From: Capitulum mitella
Taxonomy: Eukaryota; Arthropoda; Thecostraca; Pollicipedomorpha; Pollicipedidae
DNA length: 64,000 bases
Assembly: GCA_030062745.1 (NCBI GenBank)
Contig: CP099850.1
Coordinates: forward strand, 1,240,001-1,304,000
Direction: 5' to 3'
The notes under the pieces were generated by a model, which was given only the letters and a program-made list of their open reading frames with translations, did not search any database and had not been told where the DNA came from. Shown piece by piece: positions 11,120-22,565 of this stretch (its first letter is position 1; every line of letters starts with the position of its first letter). Both the position numbers and the translations under genes were made by a program.

Positions 11120-14100
11120 TCCAATTCTAATGGAGAACAAACTGCAATTTCAAAGCCGTCTAAGGCCTACAGGGTTGTAAAATTTCCTCATAAAAACAAC
11201 CGACACCTTAGGCTAGGCACACAGACGCGCTAGTTCCCGCGACTTGCCATGTTTTGGCAACTTTCCTCCAAAACATATCTTGTAATCTATGGTACAAGTT
11301 GAAACATCAAAATTCACCATACGGAAAAATTATAAGGTTTAAAGTTCATTTTTGTGCCAAAAGATATCTTAAGATCACTTAATCAACGTCAACTTTAGTA
11401 AATGTGTAAGTTGACATAGCTTTCCAATATCAAATGTTTGAATTTTGTGATAATTTAGAAACCATTGAATGCGACAATGCTGGCGCACATTGCTTTTCTT
11501 CGTGGTTTCCTTGACAAGACTTGACCACAGACTTTTGACACCTGAGCGCTAGAGGCTGTGTGTCCTAACTCACAAACAAAGAAACAAACAACAATTGGTA
11601 CTGTGTATTGTTTTTTTTTCTCCTTAAGTGAATTCGCTGTTTTATGTTCCCGAAGCAGGTTTTAGCGATGGCACATGCCGTGCACGCTTGAACAACGGGG
11701 TGCACGCCAAAACTACTTAATGCACGCCTGGGAATCGCGAATTGCACGCCTGAGCTGACATCAACTGTCCAGTGCACGCTGACGAGACCTCGTTAAAACC
11801 TGCCACGGTTTGCAGTCTGGGTGGAGGGGACTGGCTGGTTGGTTGGTATGGAATGCTGAGATTTTGTGGCGATTCCGTAAAATCTCGCCGTATCATTAAT
11901 TTAATGGCATATCAGCCATCTGTTGCAGAAAACATGGGGCAATACCATTAAGATTGGTGCACGTCATAATGGCGTCGAAACGCAAGAAACATTATCAGGA
12001 ACGATTTCAACCCTATTCTCGGAGGGCTAAACGACATATAGCTGACTCCCAGCAGGAAGGGGGGGGGGGCGAATTTGGCTCCCTGAGATTTCGAGAACTA
12101 CGCATCCGATTTCATCACAACAAAGACAATCGATTTGCCATGTCGTCGACGCCGACATTTGTTGGAGCTCGTCTGTTTGTTTGTTTTATCGCCATTGATA
12201 CCGGACGGAAGTGGTTCAGAGTCTTTATAGAACAGTGTCTCCAGTTTTGATTCTGTGCCAGGGAGAGCACAGGACGGCGATGGTTCAGAATCGGTACAGG
12301 TTAGTGTCTCTAGCTCTGATTCTGTGGCAGGGTTAGCACAAGACGGAGATGGTTCAGATGAGTATGGGACAGTGCCTCGAGCTCTGATTTTGTGTCAGCA
12401 TGAGCACAGGACGGAGGTGGTTCAGGATCGGCACAAGATGGCGTCTCGAATGGGGTTTTATGTGTATGGCCAATTTTATAACTATTTCGAAACGGCAAAA
12501 TGTTGGGCAGAAATCAAAGGTAGCCACCTGTTGGTGGCGTTGCGATGACCGTCGCCGTATTTCTGACCGATGTGAGACGCACTCGTCCTTATCACGCTTG
12601 TGTCTGGTGGGGTGCAGCAGCTGCGCGTGCGATTAGGGCATTTCCGACCAGCCCGCCTACAAGTGGCTCAGTGGACATGCAGTTATGCGATCAGTGTTGC
12701 CGGCAGTAGCCAACCAGCACTGTAAGGATACATATGGAACATGTGACGGACAAAAACATGTTCTCTGGGGATAGCATCGATCTCTGCAGTTTCAGAAAAT
12801 GTGATTGTCATTTGGCAGAACAGCTGCGAATTTACGAAAGCAACTCATATCAAGAAATCCTCGTGGCACCTACGCATGTCCCTTATTACGCCAGGAGTGG
12901 CAGTTACTGCCTGCGTACGTCTAACGTGTGAACCTGAGGTGGCAAAAGCTGGCTTATGCCACGTCAATGGTATTACCGGATACAGACCGTTTCCTGGAAA
13001 ATACTACCAACTGAACAGGGGACTGTGGTGGCGTGCTAGTACAGTGTATACTGGCGGGATTCGGAGAACCATGGGCTCATGCTCCTGGATCACAGGCTCG
13101 TGGCAGTCCTCTGCACCTGGTTGGAAGTCGATGATTCCGCGGACATTTTGATAACGCCGGTATGAACAAGTGGGCGAGTATTCCCTTCAAAACTGCTGTT
13201 AAAAACGCAAACGGTTAAGTTCGAAATATAACAGCAAAGTTTTAAATATTTCCTTTAAACTACGACAACACCGTTAATACCCAAAGCCGCGAGATTGTTA
13301 AGAAAAAAAAGCAGAAAGGGAGCACTGATGAATTTTGTTCTCGTAGTCCATTCAAATCCAGTTTCCGGATCTACTCGTGAGCCCCCCCCCCCAATAATTT
13401 TCGCGAAAATCCACCCCTGTCGCTGTGCGTGGAGGTGGATTTGTGTAGTGTCAGTGACAGCATGTACATTTTAAATCCAGAGTATTCATGTATTGGTTGG
13501 CGATGGTAATATGATCGCTCCTAGAGCGCAAACGTATGTTCTAGCCGCGAATGTTTGTCAGTATTTTGTGTATAACAATGGACGTGTGTCTCGTACATAC
13601 ATTCGCTGAATACCAAACAGCATACAACACAACACTACACGTTTGATACTTGCAGGCACGTATGCGGTTACAGGAGTGGCTGATGTCGCACGAGAAGGTG
13701 ACGTCCGGCTAATCTCCACCGAACACCGTTCTATCTCCTCGGCGGGAAATGAATGAAAGAGCTGGTGTGGTACGTCCTGTGTCATTTCGCCGGGAGTGCG
13801 AGTTGACAGCAACATTCATTATTATCGGTCGTGCAGAATCTGGCCACGAAGAACTGTTTTGGAGCGATTAGACGGGATGAGCAAGACAATAACAAGACGT
13901 CCAACGACGGCGGAAGGGGCGGGGGACGGACTAGCCAGCGCTAGATTCGAGCAGAACACTGAGCCTGGGGGGGGAGGGACGGACAAGCCGCAGCGTTAGA
14001 TCTGGACAGCGGACAGGCCGGCACTCTGTCGCCGGTGTTGATCGTTTCACAGCGATGGCGGCGGTGTTTGTTAATTCAGCCCGGGTCGTCTGCGTAGCGT
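11120..14100. other. non-coding stretch with a short minisatellite
   Basis: No gene is recognised. At about 12190-12440 a unit of roughly 70 bp is repeated about 3.5 times; each copy contains an 'agcacaggacgg..atggttcag' core and a 'tctg.ttctgtg' segment. Reading frames across it are by-products of the repeat. Poly-G runs occur at 12059-12069 and 13966-13977. Confidence 0.45.
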
Positions 14101-14238
14101 CAGCAGACAATGTCGGCCGGCCTGCGCGTGATCGGCGGCGCTGATATTTAGCGGGGCCGGCCGGGCCGGCGGCCGAGACTCGCTCGCCGCGCCGCCGCGA
14201 GTGCAGGCCAACCGCGACCGTCGAGTACCCCGCTGATC

Positions 14239-14931
14239 ATGCTGCGCCCGGCGCTGTTCGGTCTGCTAACGCTGGCGGCGCTCGGGGCCGCCAACTCCGA
14301 GGTGGACGCCCTCAGAAATTTCCTGGGCGGCGCGGGCAACGCCCTGGTCTGGCCGACGGTGGGCCTGAACGGCTCGGTGGTGGTGAAGTTCGGGCTGAGA
14401 CTGCGGGAGGTGGACGTCGACGAGCGGCGCAACACGGCCACGCTGAACGGCTGGATGTCGTTGGAGTGGGACAACCCGGCGCTCGACTGGTCGGCCGTGC
14501 CGGAGCTGGCCGGCGTGGAGCAGGCGCGGCTGCCCCTCGCGGCCATGTGGGTGCCCGACTTCCTGCCGTACAACATGGTGCCGGCGGCCGACACCAACTG
14601 GATGCTTCCCACGCTGGCTGTGGTGAGGCGCAACGGGAACGTGCTCGTCGTGCCGCCGGTGACGTTCACGGTGCGCTGTCGTCGCAACATCACCGAAGAC
14701 CAGGACCAGCTCAGCTGTCCGCTCAAGATCGGTCCCTGGACGTACAGCAAGAACGAGGTGGACATGCAGCTAGCCGACGAGGCCGATATCGACACCTCCC
14801 ATTTTATCGCGAACGGCGCGTGGAAGGTGGCCAGCACGGCGCTCAAACGAGTGGAAAAGGTGTACGAATGCTGCCCGGAATCGTACGTGTCTGTCGAGGG
14901 GGAGGTGGTGCTGCGGCCTCAGCGCTGCTAG
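14239..14931 (+). CDS. secreted Cys-loop ligand-binding protein (acetylcholine-binding-protein-like)
   Basis: A single uninterrupted frame encodes 230 aa. Residues 1-20 form a signal peptide, and the rest is one Neur_chan_LBD domain. The Cys-loop is C147 to C160 with 12 residues between, as in mollusc AChBPs rather than the 13 of classical receptors. The aromatic cage is complete: Tyr111 (loop A, PYNM), Trp167 (loop B, GPWTY), Tyr209 and Tyr216 flanking the vicinal Cys211-Cys212 (loop C, YECCPESY), and Trp77 (loop D). NGS (44-46) and NIT (150-152) are possible glycosylation sites. The frame stops after the last beta strand, before where TM1 would start, and no membrane segment follows downstream. 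It ends on an unpaired Cys230. Vicinal cysteines mark an alpha-type principal face, so binding acetylcholine-like ligands is a reasonable inference. The alternative is a degenerate copy of a nicotinic receptor gene, but no lesion is seen. Confidence 0.85.
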   Translation: MLRPALFGLLTLAALGAANSEVDALRNFLGGAGNALVWPTVGLNGSVVVKFGLRLREVDVDERRNTATLNGWMSLEWDNPALDWSAVPELAGVEQARLPLAAMWVPDFLPYNMVPAADTNWMLPTLAVVRRNGNVLVVPPVTFTVRCRRNITEDQDQLSCPLKIGPWTYSKNEVDMQLADEADIDTSHFIANGAWKVASTALKRVEKVYECCPESYVSVEGEVVLRPQRC

Positions 14932-14934
14932 GAG

Positions 14935-17024
14935 GTGGAGCTGCCGCCGCGCGGTGCGGGGCTGGTGGCTCGCGCCAAACCGGCCAGCGATGGTCAGATC
15001 CGCCTGAAACGGCCAGCTGCTGACTTCGATTAAGATCAACTGCCTTGTTCGCTCTCAGCACCTAGACTCTGAAAGCATTCAGCAATTTTTTCTTTCGCTT
15101 GGGTCGTTTCGAGACAGAATTGCGTTTTTCTGATGAGCTCGACCTTAGCGAAACCTAGGGCTCCGTTCTTCGGCCCAATTTACGCCCATTAAACGTCTTG
15201 TCGCTTTTCCGATTCTTTTAAGCATCATTCCTTTCGGTGTTGCAAGGGCTGACGCGAGCTGTGACGCTGGCTGTCAAGCCATGCACGGGGTACCATGTAA
15301 CCGTCCCTGCTAGGTGGCTCAGGATTAATGATTACCTGTCACACGCTTCTGTGTAAACATAACTGTGGGGGGCCAATTTACGTTAACATTAGGAGTTTTG
15401 CGCTACACTGTAACCAGTGAAAACGATGTGATGCTAAAACTGAAATATACTTTACGGTATACTATACGCACGGTAACTGATGAAAGCTTTATGCTGCTCC
15501 AACCACTGGCGGATCCAGGAAGGGGCCAGCAAGGTCTACCTCTCGTTGGAAAACCTGGGGTCAACATGTTTTGACCCTGCTGTCCGACGGACATGTGAGG
15601 GATTCGTTTTTCGAAAATGACGTTTCTTTTAACCTTCCCCGGGGCCGAGGAGGTTCATGAGAACCCCCTCCGGGTTTTTGAGGCCGACCAAAAAAGGCGT
15701 GGAGATTCAAAACTTGGGGCATTTTTTCATACATCATGTTTACACTTAATGATAATTTTCAAACCCACACACATCTCAGGCCATTGATTTAGGACAAGCA
15801 AGTAAGCCCATGTTCCAAAGAATGGAATTAGCATAACATTTTGTGAAATGAATCGATTGACATTAAACTCATTAGACTGATAGAAAATGTCAAACGCAAC
15901 ACTTCTGCTATCTCCATTTTTTTTTTCAATAATTTTCAGAGGTTAACTGAGCTTTCGGCCTTTTCTGTGTTTGCTATTAAGATAGCGGAACTGGTTCGGC
16001 GGTTTTAAAGCTTGGATGTACATCCTCAAGCGTCTCACGTCATTTGCACATTTAATGGACCCCCTGACCCGTGGCGCGGGGTCAGGCCACGTTGCATACG
16101 GAATTTTCTGACACGCGACAGGGCAAAGTTCCTTAATTTACGGCCATGAAATGTTTATTTGTAGTCGTATGAGTTTCGGAAACTAATATATGATAAGGAT
16201 TTATTTGCCAACGGTGGCACAATCCCATTCGAACCAAAACGAGCTGACTTGACCTTTCGGAATATTATGCTTGTTTCCAATGCGAACGCACTTTGTACGA
16301 CAGCTTTTGCATTGCGGCGGTACCCGTCGCCCGGTATTTAAGTGACAGGTGAAGAATGCTTTGTGTCACGGTATGTATGTAGTCACAAGTATGTGTAGTA
16401 ACACATGATGCAGAAGGGATGTTACATCATCCGATGTTACGAAGTTTGCATGGTTTATGTCTGACCAATGATAATGAGGCAGATGAAACGACAAACACCA
16501 GAAACGCCCGACGTATAGGCGTAGTTACCTATAATAAAGGCGTACCACGACGCAACTGACGTAGGTTGATCTTGTTCAACGTTTAATATCATAGCTGCAG
16601 ACTTCATGTGCGTACCAGACACATTTGCAGCATATTCCAGCCAAGACATACTTATTCCTTGAGAAAAACGAGATTTCTGCCCTTACAAAAAGGCGATTTT
16701 TTGCCGTCATTTTCTGCGTTCCTTGAAATGGTCAAATTTTGCCCCAATTGCCACATTTCTGTCCCACGTAGGTCAACAGGAACTTCATTTTATTATTAAA
16801 CGCCTTTTAAGCCACGTAGGAAGTATTTTCCGAAAACGTCAACAGCGTAATTTGACATCAGATGGCCTCTGATACTGACCTGACTGGTACTGATCGTGTT
16901 TAAAAAAATGTACGGGCTTCCTTCTAGTTTCGTCAAGGGTTTTCAGACGGTTTTCTTAGTTTTTTTTTGTCAGGCTTATAGTTCTCAGGATCTTGGGGGT
17001 ACGGTGGTTTTGATATGCCATATG
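14935..17024. other. non-coding stretch downstream of the AChBP-like gene
   Basis: No gene is recognised. At 15629-15632 a TTAA is followed by CCTTCCCCGGGG and a nearby inverted pair (GGAGGTTC and GAACCCCCTCC). That is the layout of the TTAA element tips elsewhere in the window, but no matching right end was found. At 15503-15530 a CACTGGCGGATCCAGG motif resembles the tip of a hAT MITE. Confidence 0.35.
15188..15193 (+). terminator. possible poly(A) signal ATTAAA
   Basis: This common variant signal lies about 260 bp downstream of the AChBP-like stop codon. It is only a hexamer match and could be chance. Confidence 0.3.
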
Positions 17025-17268
17025 ACCATACACTGTATGGTCATAGGGCGCCCGCGAGTCAGCAACCGAAGTCCGACGTCCTCCCACCGTGTTTATTATT
17101 TCAGCTTGTCACTGTCGGACGGTGGTGGAGTGCTGAACGCATCCGGCGGTAGATCAAGGCCTGCGAGCCGCACGGCCGGCGGCGGTCATCAGCGCTGACC
17201 AGCGTCGACCAGCGGTGGATACCAGCGCTGATTAGCCGGGATCGGCCGTGATCGCCCGCACTGGTCGG

Positions 17269-17674
17269 TCGGAGAAGTCGATTTGTATTCTTTTGTGAGG
17301 ACCCTGCCCCCCCCCCTCCATGTTGATTTTGGGCCCCAATGCTGGCTTGGCCTCCTACCCCATTATTTTCAGCCGGTTTTAAAGGAGGATGGGCAGATAG
17401 AGCGAGTAGACCGGCCGCAATAAATAAGAGATAGGCAGAAAGTACAGAATAAACCATAGGATGGTCTGTCTCTTTCTATCTTCTGTCTATATATGTACCT
17501 TTACACATGGGGATAAGTGCAGTTTTTACCTGATAAATATCAACAGAAAACTTATGGATTTCGGTTGGTCAAAAAAATGGGCTAAATCCGTTCAGAAACT
17601 CACATTAGGTGGGACGTTACGCGTTCGGGCCCTCGGCTCGGCCCTCCTATCATTTACAAAAATCGACGCCCCTG
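17269..17674 (+). mobile_element. hAT-type MITE, copy 2
   Basis: This 406-bp insertion in repeat A is flanked by CTGGTCGG (17261-17268) and CTGGTCAG (17675-17682), an 8-bp target duplication with one mismatch. The right tip read inward is CAGGGGCGTCGATTT. The left tip has drifted but keeps the AAGTCGATTTGTATTC segment shared with copy 1. There is no coding capacity. Confidence 0.7.
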
Positions 17675-17823
17675 CTGGTCAGCGTCGGCCAGCGGTGATC
17701 ATCCCCGATGACCAGACATGATGACGCAGGACAGTGGCGATCTCGTTAGAGAAGCAAGTCGGCACGTGTGGACCAGCGACAGTCTGGAGCTGTAATTTAC
17801 TGTCTGTAGGATGTGCAATATAA

Positions 17824-18166
17824 CAGGGGTATCAAATGGTATTCTTCCCAATATTTTCTGCCGGTTTTTAAGTGGAGTGAGTAATAATAGCGAAAGGAAC
17901 GGCCGCAGTAAATAAGAGATGGGCGGAAAATAAAGAACAAAGTTTAAAGCAATGTATCTATCTTTCCGCCCTCTATGGATATAAATACCTGTATACATTG
18001 GGTAAATGTATCTTTTCAATTGATAAATAGTAAGAGAAAAGATGTAAATTTCCTTTGGTCAAAATAAAGTAGGCTAAATCCGTTGAGAAACCCACATTTG
18101 GAGGGAGGTTAGGTTGTTCGGTTCTGGGCTGGCCCACCCAATCATTTCCAGAAACCGGCATCCCTA
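17824..18166 (+). mobile_element. hAT-type MITE, copy 3
   Basis: This 343-bp insertion in repeat A has tips CAGGGGTATC (left) and TAGGGATGCC (right, read inward), both fitting YARNG. The flanks CAATATAA and CCACATAA form a decayed 8-bp target duplication. The uninterrupted site is visible in copy 1 of repeat A at about 2122-2132. It shares its middle with the other two copies, including the segment around 'gctaaatccgtt.agaaac'. Confidence 0.7.
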
Positions 18167-18365
18167 CCACATAATGTCATGCACTGCACTGTAGGAAGCC
18201 GTCCCGCCTGTCCAGAGGACGGCCGGCAGCGTGGCTGAAGTCTGCACGCCCGCCATCGTAACGATATTGGACACAGAATTGAGTATAAATACACAAGTTC
18301 TGTCAGCTACTTACAAAACCATTTTGCAACACCTAACATTTTTGTTTAATATTCGTCTTCAGTCA

Positions 18366-18945
18366 TTAGTGTGCCCCTCTTTACTAAAATTTTCTTTCAA
18401 TGAACCTATTTTTCAATCCGGAGATAAAAACTGATTTATAAGTTATCGGCCGATTCCGTTACTGCCTGTCTTCGCAGAAATATTAGGAAAGGTCGTTTAT
18501 AGGTATCTTTCTCTTAACACTGAGGAAAACCAGAATTTGTTACCTCTTTGATTTGGACTCAGAAAGAAACACTCCACCTACAAGCATATTTCTCTCTTAG
18601 TTGACGAAATTACTAAATCGCGCTTTGAAAAGCAAATTATACTAACGATATACCTTCGTCCGAAAAAGACGTTTCACACCGTAATCATCCCTCTATTATT
18701 GGAGAAACTAAAAAGAGATTGCGGTCATTGGTCCATTGTTTACCATGAAGAAATCACTTTCACATGGCAGGCACAAGAAAACGAAAGCAAATATCAACAT
18801 TTCAGATGATTTAGAGCAAAATATGGGAGTACCTCATGACTCATTTTTGGGTCATTGTTATTTATATACACATTCATGATATTTCTCTTGTTTCTAGACG
18901 ATTTAAAACATACCATTCTGCTGATGCTAACGTAGTAATTTTCAA
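18366..18945 (+). pseudogene. CR1/Jockey-like non-LTR retrotransposon reverse transcriptase fossil
   Basis: In one main frame the fragment shows IFQSGDKN, then after a stop SYRPIPLLPVFAEILGKV, then after another stop FGLRKKHSTYKH. Then follows a degenerate LSKAFDTV-type block (IYLRPKKTFHTV), and GVPHDSFLG in place of the GVPQGSxLGP motif. These are blocks of the reverse transcriptase domain in the right order. Several in-frame stops and at least one frame change make it a dead remnant. The catalytic YxDD block, endonuclease and element ends were not found. Confidence 0.8.
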
Positions 18946-20984
18946 GGAAAATTCCTTTATGTGACCCGAAAAAGTGCGTAGAAAATATATTTCTGAAATA
19001 AGGCAGTAATTCTCTGAAAATAGGTTACCTCTTAATTAGGTTATCTCTTAATATCTCTTATCTCTTAAGCATTAGAAAACCGTCTATCAATTTTTTTTCG
19101 CATGTAAGGGAAGCTGCCCAATTTGCGTCATCTTTTCGGAAAACTGGCACAATGACTATGGTATGGAAAACATTGTCTTATTTCGTTCTTATATATCCTC
19201 TCTGGTCTTTTGACCACCATAACATCCAGTGTTTCAAGACTTCAGTCTTTGCCCGTTATTTGTTATTCAATTTCTAGCAAGAAACTGCAAAAGGCGCAAT
19301 TAGGGCAGCCCTGCCATATTTGCGTCACATGATGTGCCTAGTTGCGTCACCATAGAAATGATGCGGTACCTTGCGGCGACAAAAGGTATAATAAACCACT
19401 GTCTGGTATATTATCAACAGTTTCACTTTTATTCTTTTTGACAGTACTGGCGAATAAGCTGGGAGAGGTGCTCAGATCCCGACAAGATGCTGGGCAGCCC
19501 CATGGAGGTGGATACATAGACGCGTCCAATGGGTTTGGGGTCAATACCCCTCTTGTGATCCGAAAATGCTTCCCTCTTGAACCCGAAAATACAATAGTCC
19601 TGCATTTCCTAAATGTCGAAGAAAGGTCACCGAAACCAAAAGGGTTTTGGGCATGAATAGGGTGCATTCTTCCCCTTCGGGGTCCATTTTAGCATGTCAA
19701 TTAGGGAGCAAATTCCTGCAGTGGTGGGTAAATCCCTCGATGGAGAAGGGCGCAGCGACGTCACCTGGCTCCTAACGGCACAGTGAGTGCGGTCAGCGGC
19801 GAGCCACCGCTCCTAATTGAACCGGCTAAAATCTGAAACACATTTTCCTGCGAGAATGATAGGAGGTCCTCATTCCCTGGATGTCGCCAGGATTCTCGGT
19901 GTGGCGAGACCTGGGACGCTGATTTCGTGATGAATGGGGGAAAATTATGTTTAACATTAGTTTCCGCGGCCAGTGGACGGCGCGGGCTGAGCGGGCTCCG
20001 CGACGGGGGGGGGGGGCTAAGGGCTGCAGCCCTCCCAAGAAGGCTCCGGCGACATTTCTGCCTCACACTCGGAGGGGTCCCCTCCGCAGCCGAAATCCCT
20101 GCCGCCCCGGTGATAGTCGCTTCAAATGGGTTCCAGAAAAGTACGAAACACCGGAGCAGCCATCAGCACACGAATGGCTATTCCCACCCCGATTATGTTA
20201 CCAATGACAAAACTAACCGCGGATAAAAAAAAACGCGTGAACGTATCATCTCTGTTCTGATCAAATGGGAAGGGTAAATACTCAACAGAGGCACCATATA
20301 GGAACGATTTTGCTTCACGGTACTGGTGGCACGGTTAAACATGGGTAACACAAGACAGAAAATCATTTCAGATTTGCACTGAGACTTCACGGACCCACCA
20401 CACGTCTGCACCGCTGACGGAGAAGAAAAGGAAGGGGACAAATCCGTAGCCATGTATCTCTCGCAGGAAATATCCGTTATCTGCTAATCATCTGCCTCAG
20501 TTCGGAGATAATGGCAGGGGAGAGGGGGGAGTGGCGCAGTTAGGCAGGGTGGTACCCATTGGGCAGCTTCCCCTCCCCGTACAAATTAGTTTTGACGTGA
20601 TCTTGAACAACACCAGACTTTACCGAAATAAACAAGTGAAATATCTAAGAATTATAAGTTACCAGGATTTAACCTGGGTCTTCCATATCAATAAAATATC
20701 ATCAGTAGTTTCATCGGTGCTGTGGAAAGGATTAAACACTCACTAACATGCAGGAAATTAAAACTACTTTAAAACACGCTTGTATTACGACTGTGCGGTT
20801 ATCTTTTTTTTGGGGGGAACAATTATGCTTCCATAACTGGTAAATTTGTAAAATTAAAAAAGAGTTAAAGACTATTAACCAAAAGTCTTATTTGTATCCC
20901 CCAAATAATTTGTTGATAAAACAGTATCTTCTCAGTCTTACCGGCTTTCTTAAAAAAACAAATGTGATAATATTGTTAGGATTC
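18946..20984. other. non-coding stretch, no gene seen
   Basis: AT-rich up to about 19.4 kb, then GC-rich near 19.95-20.1 kb with a poly-G run. Two overlapping frames at 19342-19667 on opposite strands show no recognisable family. Nothing further can be supported. Confidence 0.35.
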
Positions 20985-20988
20985 TTAA

Positions 20989-22201
20989 CCCTATTCCCGG
21001 CAGGGGGGGCGGAATCCGCCCCCCCTCGGATTTTTTGCTTGCCAATTCCAGACTTTTTAACGCAGCTTCACGAAACTTCGTGACTTTTCCTGGCTATTCT
21101 TTCTACGTGCTGTGACAAAATTTCAAAATTCCATTTTACTTAGGGGCGGAGCCAGGCAACGTTTTTGGGAGACACCTCATGCCATTTTTGGCCATGTTGA
21201 GGGTAAAAGGAAAATGTCTGCTAAAGACAGAGTTTTAAAGCTAGAACTTAAAACGTTATATGGATGTATAGCTAAATAGTTGGGCAATGTGCAGATATAA
21301 TCTTGTTTATCTGAGGTCATTTTACAAGGTCAGGTCAAGGTCAAAATTTAAAATTTGTTTTTTCGTTATAATTTCGGCGCCACTTTTTTAAATGCCAAAC
21401 CCGGAATATATACGACGCAGAAAAGTGCCCTCTACTTGTGCACCAAGTTTCAGTTTGATATCAGGTCGGGTCACGGAGCTATGACCTATAATGTCAGTGC
21501 GCGTACCCTATATCGCAATAGCCATAAAATAAAATTTTTGGAATAGAGTGAATTAAAATTATTGAAAACGTTTACGGATAATATTAAATGCACACGACAC
21601 CATTCCAAGTGACCCCAAGATCACTGGAAGTCATTTAAGGTCAGAGGTCACAAGTTGATCTGAGAAACGTGTGACCTTGACAGTTCCCCTTTTTCATGTC
21701 CCTGGCACCGCCTATGCTAACATTATACAAACATTGTAATGCGATTTGTACTTCTTTGGTATAACATGACTAGCAGAAGCCAAAAAAGGGTGTTTGCCTC
21801 TTTTGTTCATTCAGTTGTTAGAAAACTAATCCTCCTATTTTTGAAACCCTGTGAATGCCCATGAATTTTCTCAAAATTTCAGATTTGCGGACCCATGGTA
21901 AAAGCCCTATCCATAATCTTTCGATTCATGCCAGTTTCATCGATCGAAATTGGTCGATAAACAAAGGAGTTATAAGAAGTCCAAAAGTACCCCCATTTTG
22001 ACATTTTTGGCCCCCTGTATCCACAAATTTCAAAATTTTGAAAATTTCTTTTCATAAAAATGTAGTTCACGTCACGGCAAATCGATTGCTGTTTGTTGCG
22101 ATAAAATCGGACTAGTAGTTCTCGAGATCGTAGGGGGGGGGGGTGCCGAATCCGCCCCCTGCCGGGAATCGACCATACCGTCTAGCCCTCCGGGAATAGG
22201 G
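20989..22201. mobile_element. TTAA-flanked (piggyBac-type) non-autonomous element, 1213 bp
   Basis: The element is bounded by TTAA at 20985-20988 and 22202-22205. The left tip CCCTATTCCCGG is matched exactly by the right tip read inward. Just inside the left tip is a perfect GC palindrome with 11-base arms around one base (GGGGGGGCGGA and TCCGCCCCCCC). Near the right end a related GGGGGCGGATTC segment follows a second copy of ATTCCCGGC. No transposase frame is present, so it must have depended on enzyme made elsewhere. Confidence 0.8.
21140..21718. mobile_element. possible MITE nested in the TTAA element
   Basis: The left boundary reads TTAGGGGCGGAGCCAGGCA and the right boundary read inward GCATAGGCGGTGCCAGGGA, an imperfect terminal inverted repeat. 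The interior is AT-rich and non-coding. No clear target duplication was found, so the exact ends are uncertain. Confidence 0.45.
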
Positions 22202-22380
22202 TTAAACCAGATACTGTCTCGTCCCAAGATGTCAGTCTTTCGATTGCATGACGGAGCAGACAGCATTAGAGAACCAACCCATTTTCATATTCCCTTCTCT
22301 CCTACAAACTGTCTCTTCTCTCTATCACTAACGGCTCCTAAAACATGGAATGAAATAATCGGTAACGTTAAGTTAATCGG

Positions 22381-22565
22381 GCCACGGTGCCGTGAGCGGT
22401 TTCGTACGGCCGTGTGCGCTGGAACGCCGCCGCTACCGCCGCTAAGGGAGTGAAAGCCGCGGCCAGTGTGGCCACCAGGGGGCGGCAAGGGCGGTGTCCT
22501 GGCGCTGCGGCCGCCAGGCGGTGTTCGCGGTGGAATCCCGGCCACCGGGGCACTCCGCACCGTGG
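22381..22565. mobile_element. short GC-rich MITE-like repeat, second copy
   Basis: The segment shares its interior with the MITE at 29924-30127: 'ggaacgccg', 'gccgccgcta', 'gagccgcgg' and 'aggcggcaagggc' occur in the same order. The ends carry GCCACGGTGC in inverted orientation. Frames on both strands here are by-products of GC richness. Confidence 0.5.

Larger units (their letters stand above)
17025..18275 (+). repeat. dispersed repeat family A, copy 2, with two nested MITEs
   Basis: The parts at 17031-17268, 17675-17823 and 18167-18275 match 1735-2240 of copy 1 in the same order and orientation. The gaps between them are exactly the two MITEs at 17269-17674 and 17824-18166. Copy 1 therefore shows the empty sites. 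The right half of the family is missing here. Confidence 0.65.

Noticed and set aside
14466-15039. 185-codon plus frame and 89-codon minus frame at the AChBP-like gene
   Set aside because: They overlap the real frame, have no motifs and reflect GC bias.
16059-16100. Inverted CCTGACCC/GGGTCAGG pair considered as the right end of a TTAA element starting at 15633
   Set aside because: There is no TTAA and no matching tip; the palindrome alone is insufficient.
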